Source: Polaribacter pacificus (GTDB lineage Bacteria; Bacteroidota; Bacteroidia; Flavobacteriales; Flavobacteriaceae). Taken from it: a DNA stretch of 64,000 nucleotides. Positions within the stretch are counted from its first letter, which is position 1; each line of letters starts with the position of its first letter. Below are positions 17,052 to 25,535 of the stretch, in pieces. The stretch lies in assembly GCF_038024035.1 (NCBI RefSeq), contig NZ_CP150664.1:2542001-2606000 (forward strand). The letters run 5' to 3'. Both the position numbers and the translations under genes were made by a program. Below the pieces are notes generated by a model. It did not search any database, was not told the DNA's origin, and saw only the letters and a program-made list of their open reading frames with translations.

Positions 17052-17882
17052 ATGAAAGAAGTAGTAGAGTTTTTAAATTATTCAATAGAATTTAGTGATA
17101 AAGTAAGTATTTCTGTTAAGACCATACTTATTATCATTCTAGTCTTAATTGCCACTTCATACACGCTTAAATTTGTTCGGAACTTGGTGACTAAAAAATT
17201 GCCTGTTTCTGATAAAGCGAAGTTTGTTTCGGTATTTAACTATATAAAATGGTTGGCCTATGCGGTCATCTTTTTGTTAACCTTACATACTTCTGGGGTA
17301 GATGTTACGGCTATTTTTGCAGCATCAGCAGCCTTATTGATAGGTGTTGGTTTGGCCTTGCAAACATTGTTTCAAGATATTATCTCTGGGATTTTTATTC
17401 TAATTGATCAGACCGTACATGTAGGGGATGTTATTGAGTTGGATGGAAAAGTTGGTAAGGTTGAAGAAATTAATTTAAGAACTACTAGAGCAGTTACTTT
17501 AGATAATAAAGTAATGGTGATCCCAAATCACTTGTACTTAACAAATACCTTGTACAATTGGACAGCCAATAGCTTAGATACTAGAGATAGTGTTCAAGTT
17601 GGAGTGGCGTATGGTAGTGATATTCAGTTAGTGAAAAAGATACTATTGTCTGTAGCTGATTCTCATGTTGCTGTTTTGGCACATCCAAAACCTGGCGTGT
17701 TTTTTATTGATTTTGGTGACAGCTCATTAAATTTCAAGTTGGTATATACCATAGGAGATAGTTTTGAGTTTCGATTGATACAAAGTGATTTGCGTTTTGA
17801 AATTGATCGCTTGTTTAGAGAACATAATATTTCCATCCCTTTCCCACAAAGAGATGTTCACATGATAGAGAAAAAAATATAA
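17052..17882 (+). CDS. Small-conductance mechanosensitive channel (MscS family)
   Basis: 276 residues from ATG 17052; an upstream GTG at 17046 adds two residues. Membrane segments lie near 20-42 and 62-82, and the pore helix TM3 contains ALLIGVGLALQTLFQDIISG (Gly/Ala pattern plus the FQDIISG hinge). A cytoplasmic beta domain (DQTVHVGDVIEL) and C-terminal domain follow. The family opens under membrane tension to release solutes. It is encoded between the NatAB-like exporter and a sigma-54 activator (1-bp gap downstream), and a second MscS is encoded at 36494-37360. Confidence 0.92.
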   Translation: MKEVVEFLNYSIEFSDKVSISVKTILIIILVLIATSYTLKFVRNLVTKKLPVSDKAKFVSVFNYIKWLAYAVIFLLTLHTSGVDVTAIFAASAALLIGVGLALQTLFQDIISGIFILIDQTVHVGDVIELDGKVGKVEEINLRTTRAVTLDNKVMVIPNHLYLTNTLYNWTANSLDTRDSVQVGVAYGSDIQLVKKILLSVADSHVAVLAHPKPGVFFIDFGDSSLNFKLVYTIGDSFEFRLIQSDLRFEIDRLFREHNISIPFPQRDVHMIEKKI

Positions 17883-17883
17883 C

Positions 17884-19047
17884 ATGCAAAAAATATTAGT
17901 AATAGAAGATGAGGCTGCTATACGCAGGGTTTTAAAAAAGATTATCTCAGAAGAAAATGAGATGTATGAGGTTTTTGAAGCTGAGGATGGTATTCAAGGT
18001 CTTGAGATGATCATGAATGAGGACTATGATCTAGTTTTGTGTGATATAAAGATGCCTAAAATGGACGGTGTAGAGGTCTTGGAAAAAGCCAAAAAAATCA
18101 AACCAGAGATAGTTATGGTTATGATTTCTGGTCATGGTGATTTAGATACGGCTGTTCAAACCATGCGACTAGGTGCTTTTGATTATATCTCTAAACCACC
18201 TGATTTAAACCGATTGCTCAATACAGTACGCAATGCGCTTGATAAGAAAAATTTGGTTGTAGAAAACAAGCGACTAAAAAAAAAGGTAAGTAAAAACTAT
18301 GAAATGGTTGGAGAGAGTCAGGCCATTACTCATATAAAAGATATTATAGAAAAAGTAGCTGCAACAGATGCCAGAGTATTAATTACGGGACCAAATGGAA
18401 CAGGTAAAGAACTTGTAGCACATTGGTTGCATGAAAAGAGTGCGAGATCAAAAGCACCATTAGTAGAGGTAAATTGTGCTGCGATACCTTCAGAACTTAT
18501 AGAAAGTGAGTTGTTTGGACATGTAAAAGGAAGTTTTACTGGAGCTAATAAAGACCGAGCAGGGAAATTTGAGGCAGCCAATGGAGGAACCATTTTTTTA
18601 GATGAAATTGGTGATATGAGTCTTTCTGCGCAAGCAAAAGTACTTAGAGCATTGCAAGAAAATAAAGTCGCAAGAGTTGGTAGTGACAAGGATATTAAAG
18701 TAAATGTTCGAATTATTGCAGCAACCAACAAAGACTTAAAGAATGAGATTTCTAAAGGAAGTTTTAGAGAGGATTTATACCACAGGCTAGCGGTTATATT
18801 GGTTAAGGTTCCTGCATTGAATGACAGAAGAGAAGATATTCCATTGTTGATTAATTTCTTCGCAAAGAAAATAGCAGAAGAACAAGGGGGAGTCCAAAAA
18901 GTATTTTCCGAAAAAGCGATTACGCTTTTACAGCAGTATGATTGGACCGGAAACATTCGAGAGCTAAGGAATGTGGTTGAGCGTTTGATTATTCTCGGTG
19001 GTAATGAAGTTAGTGAAATGGATGTATCTACCTTTGCTAGCAAATAG
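17884..19047 (+). CDS. NtrC-family sigma-54 activator lacking a DNA-binding domain
   Basis: 387 residues. Receiver at 1-120 with acidic residues Glu8-Asp9, phospho-acceptor Asp54 and Lys104 (ISKPP). AAA+ domain at about 140-375 with Walker A GPNGTGKE (169-176), sigma-54 contact loop GSFTGA (216-221, consensus GAFTGA) and Walker B IFLDE (237-241). The protein ends 40 residues after the WTGNIRELRN motif, so the usual C-terminal Fis-type helix-turn-helix is absent. It must either act from solution, as FlgR of Helicobacter does, or use a partner. It is in an operon with mscS (1-bp gap). The opposite-strand 237-codon open frame inside it is a shadow. Confidence 0.92.
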   Translation: MQKILVIEDEAAIRRVLKKIISEENEMYEVFEAEDGIQGLEMIMNEDYDLVLCDIKMPKMDGVEVLEKAKKIKPEIVMVMISGHGDLDTAVQTMRLGAFDYISKPPDLNRLLNTVRNALDKKNLVVENKRLKKKVSKNYEMVGESQAITHIKDIIEKVAATDARVLITGPNGTGKELVAHWLHEKSARSKAPLVEVNCAAIPSELIESELFGHVKGSFTGANKDRAGKFEAANGGTIFLDEIGDMSLSAQAKVLRALQENKVARVGSDKDIKVNVRIIAATNKDLKNEISKGSFREDLYHRLAVILVKVPALNDRREDIPLLINFFAKKIAEEQGGVQKVFSEKAITLLQQYDWTGNIRELRNVVERLIILGGNEVSEMDVSTFASK

Positions 19048-19143
19048 AATAAATTGATACCTAATTAAATTAAGTATAGTTAAAATTGATTGCTTTATAA
19101 AAAAAAGGGATCATTTTTATACGCTACACCTTTATATGCTTGG

Positions 19144-19151
19144 TATCTTTG
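19144..19151 (+). promoter_or_regulatory. TAnnTTTG -7 element for the peroxiredoxin operon
   Basis: TATCTTTG lies 40 bp before the peroxiredoxin ATG. The same octamer precedes several other genes in the window. No TTG is seen at -33. Confidence 0.6.
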
Positions 19152-19191
19152 TAGTATTAAAAATAAATATTAATTCATAAAAATAAAGACT

Positions 19192-19833
19192 ATGGCAACA
19201 GCAGTTGGGAAAAAATTTCCAAATTTAGAGGTAGATGCAATGAACGAACTTGGAGATACTTTTAAAGTAAATGTATTAGAAGAGGCAGTAAAAAACAACA
19301 AAAAAGTAGTTTTATTCTGGTATCCAAAAGACTTTACATTTGTGTGTCCAACAGAATTACATGCTTTTCAAGCAGCTTTAGGTGAGTTTGAAAAACGCAA
19401 TACTATTGTAATTGGAGCTTCTTGTGATACTCCAGAAGTACACTTTGCTTGGTTAAGCACTTCTAAAGATAACGGAGGTATTGAAGGTGTAACCTATCCA
19501 ATCTTAGCAGATAGCAACCGCAATCTTTCATCTATTCTTGGAATTTTAGATATTACGAACGAGACTTTTGATGAAGCTACACAAACTATTCAGGTAGAAG
19601 GTGATAATGTAACTTATAGAGCTACTTATTTAATTGATGAAGAAGGAACTGTTTTTCATGAAGGAATCAACCATATGCCAGTAGGAAGAAATGTAAATGA
19701 GTATTTGCGTTTAATTGATGCGTATTCACATGTACAATCTCATGGAGAAGTTTGTCCTGCAAACTGGGAAGAAGGAAAAGATGCAATGCAAGCCAATGCA
19801 AAAGGTACTGCTGCATATTTAGCTTCTCACTAA
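19192..19833 (+). CDS. 2-Cys peroxiredoxin (AhpC/Prx1 type)
   Basis: 213 residues. Peroxidatic Cys52 lies in DFTFVCPTELHAF, the family's PxxxTxxC signature, and the resolving Cys188 in GEVCPANW near the C-terminus, so it is a typical 2-Cys enzyme. It reduces H2O2 and organic peroxides in the cytoplasm. It is followed by a thioredoxin-like gene and a small acidic protein in the same direction, suggesting a dedicated reductant. It starts 40 bp after a strong promoter element. Confidence 0.95.
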   Translation: MATAVGKKFPNLEVDAMNELGDTFKVNVLEEAVKNNKKVVLFWYPKDFTFVCPTELHAFQAALGEFEKRNTIVIGASCDTPEVHFAWLSTSKDNGGIEGVTYPILADSNRNLSSILGILDITNETFDEATQTIQVEGDNVTYRATYLIDEEGTVFHEGINHMPVGRNVNEYLRLIDAYSHVQSHGEVCPANWEEGKDAMQANAKGTAAYLASH

Positions 19834-19878
19834 AATTTTATAAAAGTCAAAGTGTATAACTTGTAAATCAAAATTCAT

Positions 19879-20187
19879 ATGTTAAAAGAATTAGATCAAG
19901 ATAATTTAGATCAATTAATCTCTGAGAATAAAACAGTGGTGGTACAATATGCAGCAACCTGGTGTGGAAACTGTAGAATTATGAAACCAAAGTTTAAGAA
20001 ATTAGCTTCAGAGAATGAGCAGATGCTATTTGTGATTGCCGATGCAGAGAAATTTCCAGAAAGCAGAAAATTAGCAGATGTATCTAATTTACCTACGTTT
20101 GCAACTTTTGTAGATGGTACATTTAAAAATCAAACACAGACTAATAAGTTTGATGTTTTAAAAGACCTAGTTCAAGAGGTTGTGTAA
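19879..20187 (+). CDS. Thioredoxin-family protein (WCGNC active site)
   Basis: 102 residues, a single thioredoxin fold without signal peptide. The active site is WCGNC (Cys29, Cys32) rather than WCGPC, and the cis-Pro lies in NLPTF. It is encoded 45 bp after the peroxiredoxin and probably recycles it; trxB at 3.4 kb could supply electrons. The Pro-to-Asn change in the active site should shift its redox potential relative to classic thioredoxin. Confidence 0.9.
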   Translation: MLKELDQDNLDQLISENKTVVVQYAATWCGNCRIMKPKFKKLASENEQMLFVIADAEKFPESRKLADVSNLPTFATFVDGTFKNQTQTNKFDVLKDLVQEVV

Positions 20188-20207
20188 ATTTTCTAAACGG
20201 ATACGAT

Positions 20208-20465
20208 ATGAAATTACCAGTTATAAAGCATTTGACCAATTTTATCGAAGAAAACGATGAAGATTATATCATCGAAACTATTGAGACCCTAGAGGCTTTA
20301 ACCGAAGTGTCTTCATTAAAGGATGAAGAGTTGGATGTTATAGGAGAGCTTATTTCTAACCTATACGGAGCCATTGAAGTAGACAAGCTAATCAAAGAAG
20401 GCATGCCTAAAAAAGAAGCTCTAAATACGTTTATGAAACGTGTTTTAGGTTCGATAGACTCTTAA
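20208..20465 (+). CDS. Small acidic conserved protein (DUF6952-like)
   Basis: 85 residues, strongly acidic (IEENDEDYIIETIETLE), predicted helical, with no membrane segment or cysteine. It follows the thioredoxin gene by 20 bp and is followed by a terminator, so it completes a peroxiredoxin-thioredoxin-small-protein operon that recurs in Flavobacteriia. Function unknown; its context suggests peroxide defence. Confidence 0.75.
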   Translation: MKLPVIKHLTNFIEENDEDYIIETIETLEALTEVSSLKDEELDVIGELISNLYGAIEVDKLIKEGMPKKEALNTFMKRVLGSIDS

Positions 20466-20485
20466 GATAGTATTAAATATAGAAT

Positions 20486-20520
20486 CAAAAATCCCGAGTT
20501 TAGAGCTCGGGATTTTTTTA
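20486..20520. terminator. Bidirectional terminator, copy 1 of a 52-bp repeat
   Basis: AAAAATCCCGAG-loop-CTCGGGATTTTTTT lies between the convergent DUF6952-like and APC permease genes and overlaps the permease stop codon. The flanking 52 bp (20477-20528) recur with three mismatches at 22332-22383. Confidence 0.9.
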
Positions 20521-22281
20521 TATAATTAAGCGAACTCCACCAAGTTGTTCTATTTTATAAGGAAATTTATCAGAAGGAGAGCCAATAAACATAAAGTTTA
20601 CTGGGATGTTCCAACGATGAGATAGCTCTTGAATTTTTTTAGGTGTAAAGCTTCCGGGCTCTATAATAAACTCGATATCAATTTCTGGATATTCACGATC
20701 TAAAAAATCAATTTCCTTCGCAATATTTTTTGGAGATGTTTCTCCTTCTGCCAATACCAAAACAATTTTTAACTTTTTGGTATGTTCGTTTTTCTTGATG
20801 TATAACAGTACTTTATTGAGAGAAGCTATATTATCACCTTTTGTAAAAAACACAAATTCCTGAGCATTGATACGGTCTACTGTTCTCTGAATGTTTTTAT
20901 CTGTATTTGAAACAAATTTCCGAATCGGGTTTGTAAGTGCGTAAAGCAATTTTAAAACCAATCGCAATAGTATAGTTCTGTTGAGCATAATTGCCACAAA
21001 ACTAATAGAAGGAAGAAAGTAGAGTAAAAAGACAGTTAAGTTGCTGGGTAAGTTGTCTTTTGGAGGCATTATAATATTTCCAATCAGCGCAATAATCACT
21101 GCGATAACAGCAATAAAAACAGCCAGCCATGAGGCTTTTTCTGGTCTTGGTAATTTTGCTCTTCTAACTTTTAATAAGATGTTTCCAATTCCAAAAAGAG
21201 CCATAACTGATAAAAAAGAAATGGTGTAGACTCCTGCTAATAATTTTACATTACCCTTGGTGATTAACAAAACAGAAACACATAAAAGAAAAAATAAAAT
21301 GATAATTCTATAAGAGCTTCCTTTGTTGTTTTTCTTTAAAAAAAACTGAGGAAGAATTCGGTCCAAAGTCATTCTTTCTAGCAATCCAGAAACACCGATA
21401 AAACTAGTTAAAACTGCACCACTTAAAACTAAGAAGGCATCAATAGCAATAAGAGAAGCTACCCATGATCCTCCAACATGTTTTCCCATTTCGATAAGTA
21501 AAGTGTTTTGATACGCGTCGCTTTGCAGAAGAGGTAAAGCAAATAAAGCCAATGCAAAAATGGCCATTAACGGATTGATGATACTTACAATGGCCCACAT
21601 ATTTCTCAAGGTTTTAGGAAACACTCCTTTTTGCTGTTCTTCAACAAAATTGGCTGAGCTTTCGAAGCCAGAAACACCAAGCATAGAAGCTGCAAATCCT
21701 AAAAATATAGCGTTGGTGATACTTCCTTCGCCTAATTTTAAATTCCAATTTTCAAAAAATTGACCAACCCCATTAATAGATAAAAAATAAACAATAAAAA
21801 CACTCAAGATAATCAAAGAAGCTAAGTGAAATAAAAAGATTCCAACAGCAACCTTTGCAGATTCTGTAATACCTCCAATAACCAATGCAGCAAAAACCCC
21901 CAATAAAACTAATGTACTAATGATAATAGGGATAGGCGGGATGAGGTGATGTAAATAGTGAATTGCTTCATTTGCAGAAATTACTGCTGTAGCCATATAA
22001 GATAAAATAGTAAGTGTTGCAGCAAAAGAAGCCATAGATTTGCTAGTTGTGTTTAATAAAGCATTATAAGCACCTCCGTTTAAAGGTAGTGCACCCACAA
22101 CTTCACCATAAATTTTCCTAAATAAAAAGAGTACCAATGAAACAATTAATAAAGTAATCCAAGCATATTGCCCTGCAAATGCAATTGCCAATGCAGAAAC
22201 ATAAAGGACTGAAGAACTTATGTCATTACCACAAATTGCAGTAGATGAAAGTTCATTCAACTTTTTGTGAATTTTAGTCAT
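20518..22281 (-). CDS. APC-family amino acid permease with C-terminal soluble domain
   Basis: 587 residues. About twelve membrane helices occupy residues 20-450, beginning SSTAICGNDISSSVLYVSAL with the APC-type glycine-rich unwound helix. The region from about 470 to 587 is soluble (KLKIVLVLAEGE..., then DREYPEIDIEFI) and resembles a small alpha/beta regulatory domain. Such transporters import amino acids or related compounds by H+ or Na+ coupling; the substrate cannot be told. Monocistronic, with a promoter element 40 bp upstream and a terminator that overlaps its stop. Confidence 0.88.
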   Translation of the reverse strand: MTKIHKKLNELSSTAICGNDISSSVLYVSALAIAFAGQYAWITLLIVSLVLFLFRKIYGEVVGALPLNGGAYNALLNTTSKSMASFAATLTILSYMATAVISANEAIHYLHHLIPPIPIIISTLVLLGVFAALVIGGITESAKVAVGIFLFHLASLIILSVFIVYFLSINGVGQFFENWNLKLGEGSITNAIFLGFAASMLGVSGFESSANFVEEQQKGVFPKTLRNMWAIVSIINPLMAIFALALFALPLLQSDAYQNTLLIEMGKHVGGSWVASLIAIDAFLVLSGAVLTSFIGVSGLLERMTLDRILPQFFLKKNNKGSSYRIIILFFLLCVSVLLITKGNVKLLAGVYTISFLSVMALFGIGNILLKVRRAKLPRPEKASWLAVFIAVIAVIIALIGNIIMPPKDNLPSNLTVFLLYFLPSISFVAIMLNRTILLRLVLKLLYALTNPIRKFVSNTDKNIQRTVDRINAQEFVFFTKGDNIASLNKVLLYIKKNEHTKKLKIVLVLAEGETSPKNIAKEIDFLDREYPEIDIEFIIEPGSFTPKKIQELSHRWNIPVNFMFIGSPSDKFPYKIEQLGGVRLII

Positions 22282-22320
22282 AATTTGTTTTTTAGAGTCT
22301 CTAAAAGAATAGGTTTAATA

Positions 22321-22328
22321 CAAATGTA
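22321..22328 (-). promoter_or_regulatory. TAnnTTTG -7 element for the APC permease
   Basis: The minus strand reads TACATTTG about 40 bp before the permease start. It lies directly downstream of the terminator of the preceding minus-strand gene. Confidence 0.5.
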
Positions 22329-22340
22329 TTTATATAGAAT

Positions 22341-22377
22341 CAAAAATCCCGAGCATAGAACTCGGGATTTTTTTATA
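22341..22377. terminator. Terminator, copy 2 of the 52-bp repeat
   Basis: CAAAAATCCCGAG-loop-CTCGGGATTTTTTT, directly after the stop of the 55-aa gene on the minus strand. It matches the hairpin at 20486-20520 except in the loop. Confidence 0.88.
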
Positions 22378-22380
22378 TAA

Positions 22381-22548
22381 TTATTTTGGGGCTTCTTCAT
22401 TTTTAGCCTCATTGGCTTTGCGAATGATGGCTTTTAATTTATCTTGATGTTGTTGTTTTTCTAACTTCAATTTGTTTATTTTTTTGCCCATTAACTTGCT
22501 GTGTTTGGCCTTGTTTTTTGTGTTTTTTGCGCTTCCTTTTTTTGGCAT
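22381..22548 (-). CDS. 55-residue Lys-rich protein
   Basis: An ATG at 22546-22548 opens a 55-codon frame ending at TAA 22381-22383. It starts MPKKGSAKNTKNKAKHSK, continues with a coiled-coil-like KLEKQQHQDKLKA segment and ends NEEAPK. It is very basic overall, with no signal peptide or membrane segment; nucleic-acid or ribosome binding is possible but unproven. A strong terminator begins at its stop, which supports transcription. I do not recognise a named family. Confidence 0.6.
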   Translation of the reverse strand: MPKKGSAKNTKNKAKHSKLMGKKINKLKLEKQQHQDKLKAIIRKANEAKNEEAPK

Positions 22549-22621
22549 GACTATTCGTTTTTGTTTGGTCGTTTACTACATAAACTATACGGTTCAATCT
22601 AGTTAGTTTACGATTGTAAAA

Positions 22622-23038
22622 TTAACTAAACATATCAGGGAAATTTGTTTTTAAAATTTCTTGTATCAATTCAGAACTTAAAGGCTTTGATTTGAAATCA
22701 GAAACTTGATTGATGGTTTCTGCTTTTTTTCTATCAAAAGGATCTGTAGATGTTGTTAGCATTACAACTACTTTACTTTTTTGTGTGGACTGATTAATTT
22801 CTTTAAATTTCTCAAGGAATTCCCAGCCATTCATACCGGGCATATTAATGTCTAAAAAAATGAGCTCTGGGTTTGGATATTTGCCATCAACTTTGGTTTG
22901 TAAATACGTTAATGCATCTTCACCATTTTCAATAGAAACAATGTTTTCGGTACAGTTTTCTTTGCCAATGATAAGTTTATGCATAAAGTTGGTTGCTTTG
23001 TCATCATCAATTAACAAGATGGTATTTAGTTTTTTCAT
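22622..23038 (-). CDS. Single-domain response regulator (Rcp1-like)
   Basis: 138 residues, receiver only. Acidic residues LIDDD (9-13), phospho-acceptor Asp63 in IFLDINMPGMNG, Thr in MLTTS and Lys118 in FKSKPL are all present. It overlaps the kinase gene upstream by 4 bp, so the two are translationally coupled. It probably receives phosphate from that kinase or through the HPt gene at the operon head. Confidence 0.93.
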   Translation of the reverse strand: MKKLNTILLIDDDKATNFMHKLIIGKENCTENIVSIENGEDALTYLQTKVDGKYPNPELIFLDINMPGMNGWEFLEKFKEINQSTQKSKVVVMLTTSTDPFDRKKAETINQVSDFKSKPLSSELIQEILKTNFPDMFS

Positions 23039-24984
23039 ATAATTTCTTTAGAGATTGTAAAATAAAATGTGCTGCCTTCGTTTGGGTTAGATTTTACCCA
23101 TATTTCTCCAAGATGGAGATTGACAATTTTTTGGCAATGCGCTAGGCCAATACCAGTTCCTTTGTATTTTTCTTTGGCATGAAGCTTTTGGAAAATTGAA
23201 AATATTTTCTTTTGATATTCTTTTTGGATACCAATACCATTGTCTTTGATTGAGAATTCCCAAGCATCTTTTTTGTCGGTATACCCAATCGTAATTTCAG
23301 GGGCTTCATCCTTTTTTGAGAATTTTATTGCGTTGCTAATGAGGTTTTGAAAAAGTAATCTTATACTGGTTGGATACCCTGTTATTATTGGGAGTTCGCT
23401 AATTTTAATAGTAGTTTTTGTTTCTGATATTAAGGTAGTTAGGTCTTTGTTTATATTGTTGAGTAGTTTATTGCAATCCACTTTAACGAGCTCTTCTTGA
23501 TGCCCTATTCTAGAGTAGTCTAGTAAGTTTTTTATCAAATTACTCATTCTACCTGAAGCTTCTTTTATAAAGGTAAAAATCTGTTTTGCTTGGTCATCTA
23601 ACTTGTTGTAGTATTCTGTGTATAGGATATCAGAAAAACTGGTAATGGTTCTTAAAGGTTCTTGCAGATCATGAGAAGCGATATAACTAAACTGTTCAAG
23701 TTCTTTGTTTTTTTGCTCAAGTGTTTTGACATATTTTGACGCTAATAATTCTTCATTGTTTTTACGTTCTGTAATGTCAAATTTGATAGCCATGTATTCG
23801 TAAATGTTTCCATTGCTATCTTTAAAAGGAATAAGAGCAGTGTCTGTCCAGTAAAAAGTTCCGTCCTTTTTTTTGTTTTTTACTTCTCCAAACCAAGGTA
23901 TTCCAGACGATACAGTAGCTATAATGTTTCTATGGAAAGATTTCGGATGGTACCCCGAACGCACCAAAATATCTGTTTTGCCAATAATTTCTTCCATGCT
24001 ATATTGTGACATGCTACAGAATTTTTCATTGACATATTTAATGATCGCATTTTTATCAGTGATAGCCAATATAGCAACCTTATCAAGAGCTTCTTTGTAT
24101 TGAGATAATTCCTGGTTTTTTAAAAGGATATTTTGTTCTAAATGTTTTCTTAGTTCTTGTGATTTATTCATCCCAACCGAGATGTAATAAAAATATAACA
24201 AACTTAAAAAAATCAACACCATAGTGTACAAAAGGATCCCAAAACCAACAGCTATAGCTCCCTTGTTGATTAAGCTAAGTAAGATAAAGCTAAGTAGAAA
24301 AGGAATAAGAACAGTGAAGGGAAGTGATTTTCTTAATGTTTGGCTCCCATAGTTATTACCCAGTAACATTTTGGTAAAACCAATTTTAGGATACTTAAAT
24401 GTTAGCGTAAATGTGATTAGCATAAACGCAATCGATGTTTGAATAGACATGGTTTTAAAGAAAAACAATTTGTTTTCTAAAGGAATCCGCAATACAAAAG
24501 TAACTATAGAGAGAAATGTAATAAAAGATGTAATTAAAATGGTGTGTTGTGCAATTCTTTGATACTTAATTTTTTTAGTCAAAAGTCCTGCAAACCCAGT
24601 ACTAACAAAAGTAAAACTGCAGGCGGTGGCTAAAGACATTCTTCCAGGAAGTTCTGGTGTAACTGTGTCTTTAACAAGTAGGTTATCTACAAGGCTGATA
24701 TTGAAAATATACTCGGCAATTGTCAGTAAACTAAAGGCCATGATTATGAGCGTTAAGCTGCTAAAAAGTATTTGGAAAGGCTTTTCTTTTTTCTTGCTAA
24801 AAAGAAGACACAAGGCAGAAAGGAAAAATAAAAAAGCTGTATTAAATTTTGTTGTAGCTCCAGCCCCATCAATACCAAAAAGAATTTTTGTTTTTAAAAT
24901 CCATTCTAGCATTACCAAGCTGCTAAAAAAAAGGATTATCCAAATAAAAATACTGTTTAAAGATTTGTATTTTTCTAAATTCAT
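23035..24984 (-). CDS. PAS-domain sensor histidine kinase with N-terminal membrane sensor
   Basis: 649 residues. The first about 270 residues hold roughly eight hydrophobic helices (MASE-like sensor region). A PAS domain with PAC follows at about 295-410 (AILAITDKNAIIKYVN..., ITERKNNEELL), then HisKA with phospho-acceptor His (about 437) in SYIASHDLQEPLRT, and a HATPase domain with NLISNAIKFSK (N box), DNGIGI (G1) and GTGIGLA (G2). It is coupled to the response regulator by a 4-bp overlap and starts 12 bp after the stop of the frameshifted HPt gene. The signal is unknown. Confidence 0.92.
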   Translation of the reverse strand: MNLEKYKSLNSIFIWIILFFSSLVMLEWILKTKILFGIDGAGATTKFNTAFLFFLSALCLLFSKKKEKPFQILFSSLTLIIMAFSLLTIAEYIFNISLVDNLLVKDTVTPELPGRMSLATACSFTFVSTGFAGLLTKKIKYQRIAQHTILITSFITFLSIVTFVLRIPLENKLFFFKTMSIQTSIAFMLITFTLTFKYPKIGFTKMLLGNNYGSQTLRKSLPFTVLIPFLLSFILLSLINKGAIAVGFGILLYTMVLIFLSLLYFYYISVGMNKSQELRKHLEQNILLKNQELSQYKEALDKVAILAITDKNAIIKYVNEKFCSMSQYSMEEIIGKTDILVRSGYHPKSFHRNIIATVSSGIPWFGEVKNKKKDGTFYWTDTALIPFKDSNGNIYEYMAIKFDITERKNNEELLASKYVKTLEQKNKELEQFSYIASHDLQEPLRTITSFSDILYTEYYNKLDDQAKQIFTFIKEASGRMSNLIKNLLDYSRIGHQEELVKVDCNKLLNNINKDLTTLISETKTTIKISELPIITGYPTSIRLLFQNLISNAIKFSKKDEAPEITIGYTDKKDAWEFSIKDNGIGIQKEYQKKIFSIFQKLHAKEKYKGTGIGLAHCQKIVNLHLGEIWVKSNPNEGSTFYFTISKEII

Positions 24985-24996
24985 AAAGGGGATAAA

Positions 24997-25384
24997 TTAG
25001 AGTACAGAAATGATTCTTTTATATTCGATTACACTTTCATTAAAGTTTGTAATTACTTTTTTAGTTAATAAATTTATCTCCTCAAGATTTTCTTTTTTAG
25101 AACTTAATAATTCAATCTTTTTTAAATCATCGGAGCATTTAAGTCCCATGATTTTAAATGAAGATTTTAAAAAATGAGCAGTTCCTTTAATGTTTTCATA
25201 GTTTTCTTGTTCTATACTTTCTTGAAGAAGAGTTATTTTTTTCAGGACTTTGGCTTAAGAAAATATCGATCAGTTGTAAGAGCATTTCCTTATCTCCGCC
25301 AAGGTTTTCGGTTAAATAACTCAAATCAAGTACATTGCTTGTTGTTGTAATGTTTTTTGAAGAAGAGTTAGAGTTTTGTTCCAA
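24997..25384 (-). pseudogene. HPt phosphotransfer protein, broken by a one-base insertion
   Basis: The first frame, from a TTG at 25382-25384 (no in-frame ATG nearby), encodes LDLSYLTENLGGDKEMLLQL, the start of an HPt bundle. It is thrown out of frame in a run of seven A (minus strand, 25236-25242) and stops soon after. Removing one A restores a frame to TAA 24997-24999 of about 128 residues, with the HPt phosphorylation motif GTAHFLKSSFKIMG. The rescued frame runs to 12 bp before the kinase gene, completing an HPt-kinase-regulator operon. Real mutation, sequence error and transcriptional slippage are all possible. Confidence 0.82.
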
Positions 25385-25535
25385 TTTTAAGTATATTTGA
25401 GAAGTAGTTAACTGTGATTTTCTATAAAAGTACTTAAAAAAAACAAAAGACGACTCATGTGTTTTTATAAAAAAGCTGATTGATGTAAATAGTTTTACAC
25501 TTTAGCAGTCTCCTATGATTTACGTTTTCGATAAA

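Noticed and set aside
18330..19043. 237-codon open frame on the minus strand within the sigma-54 activator
   Set aside because: It lies wholly antisense to the conserved AAA+ domain, shows no recognisable motif, and its Ser/Leu-rich composition is typical of antisense shadows.
25230..25245. Programmed -1 ribosomal frameshift at A-AAA-AAT rescuing the HPt gene
   Set aside because: A -1 shift leads straight to TAA; only +1 (or loss of one A) restores the HPt frame.
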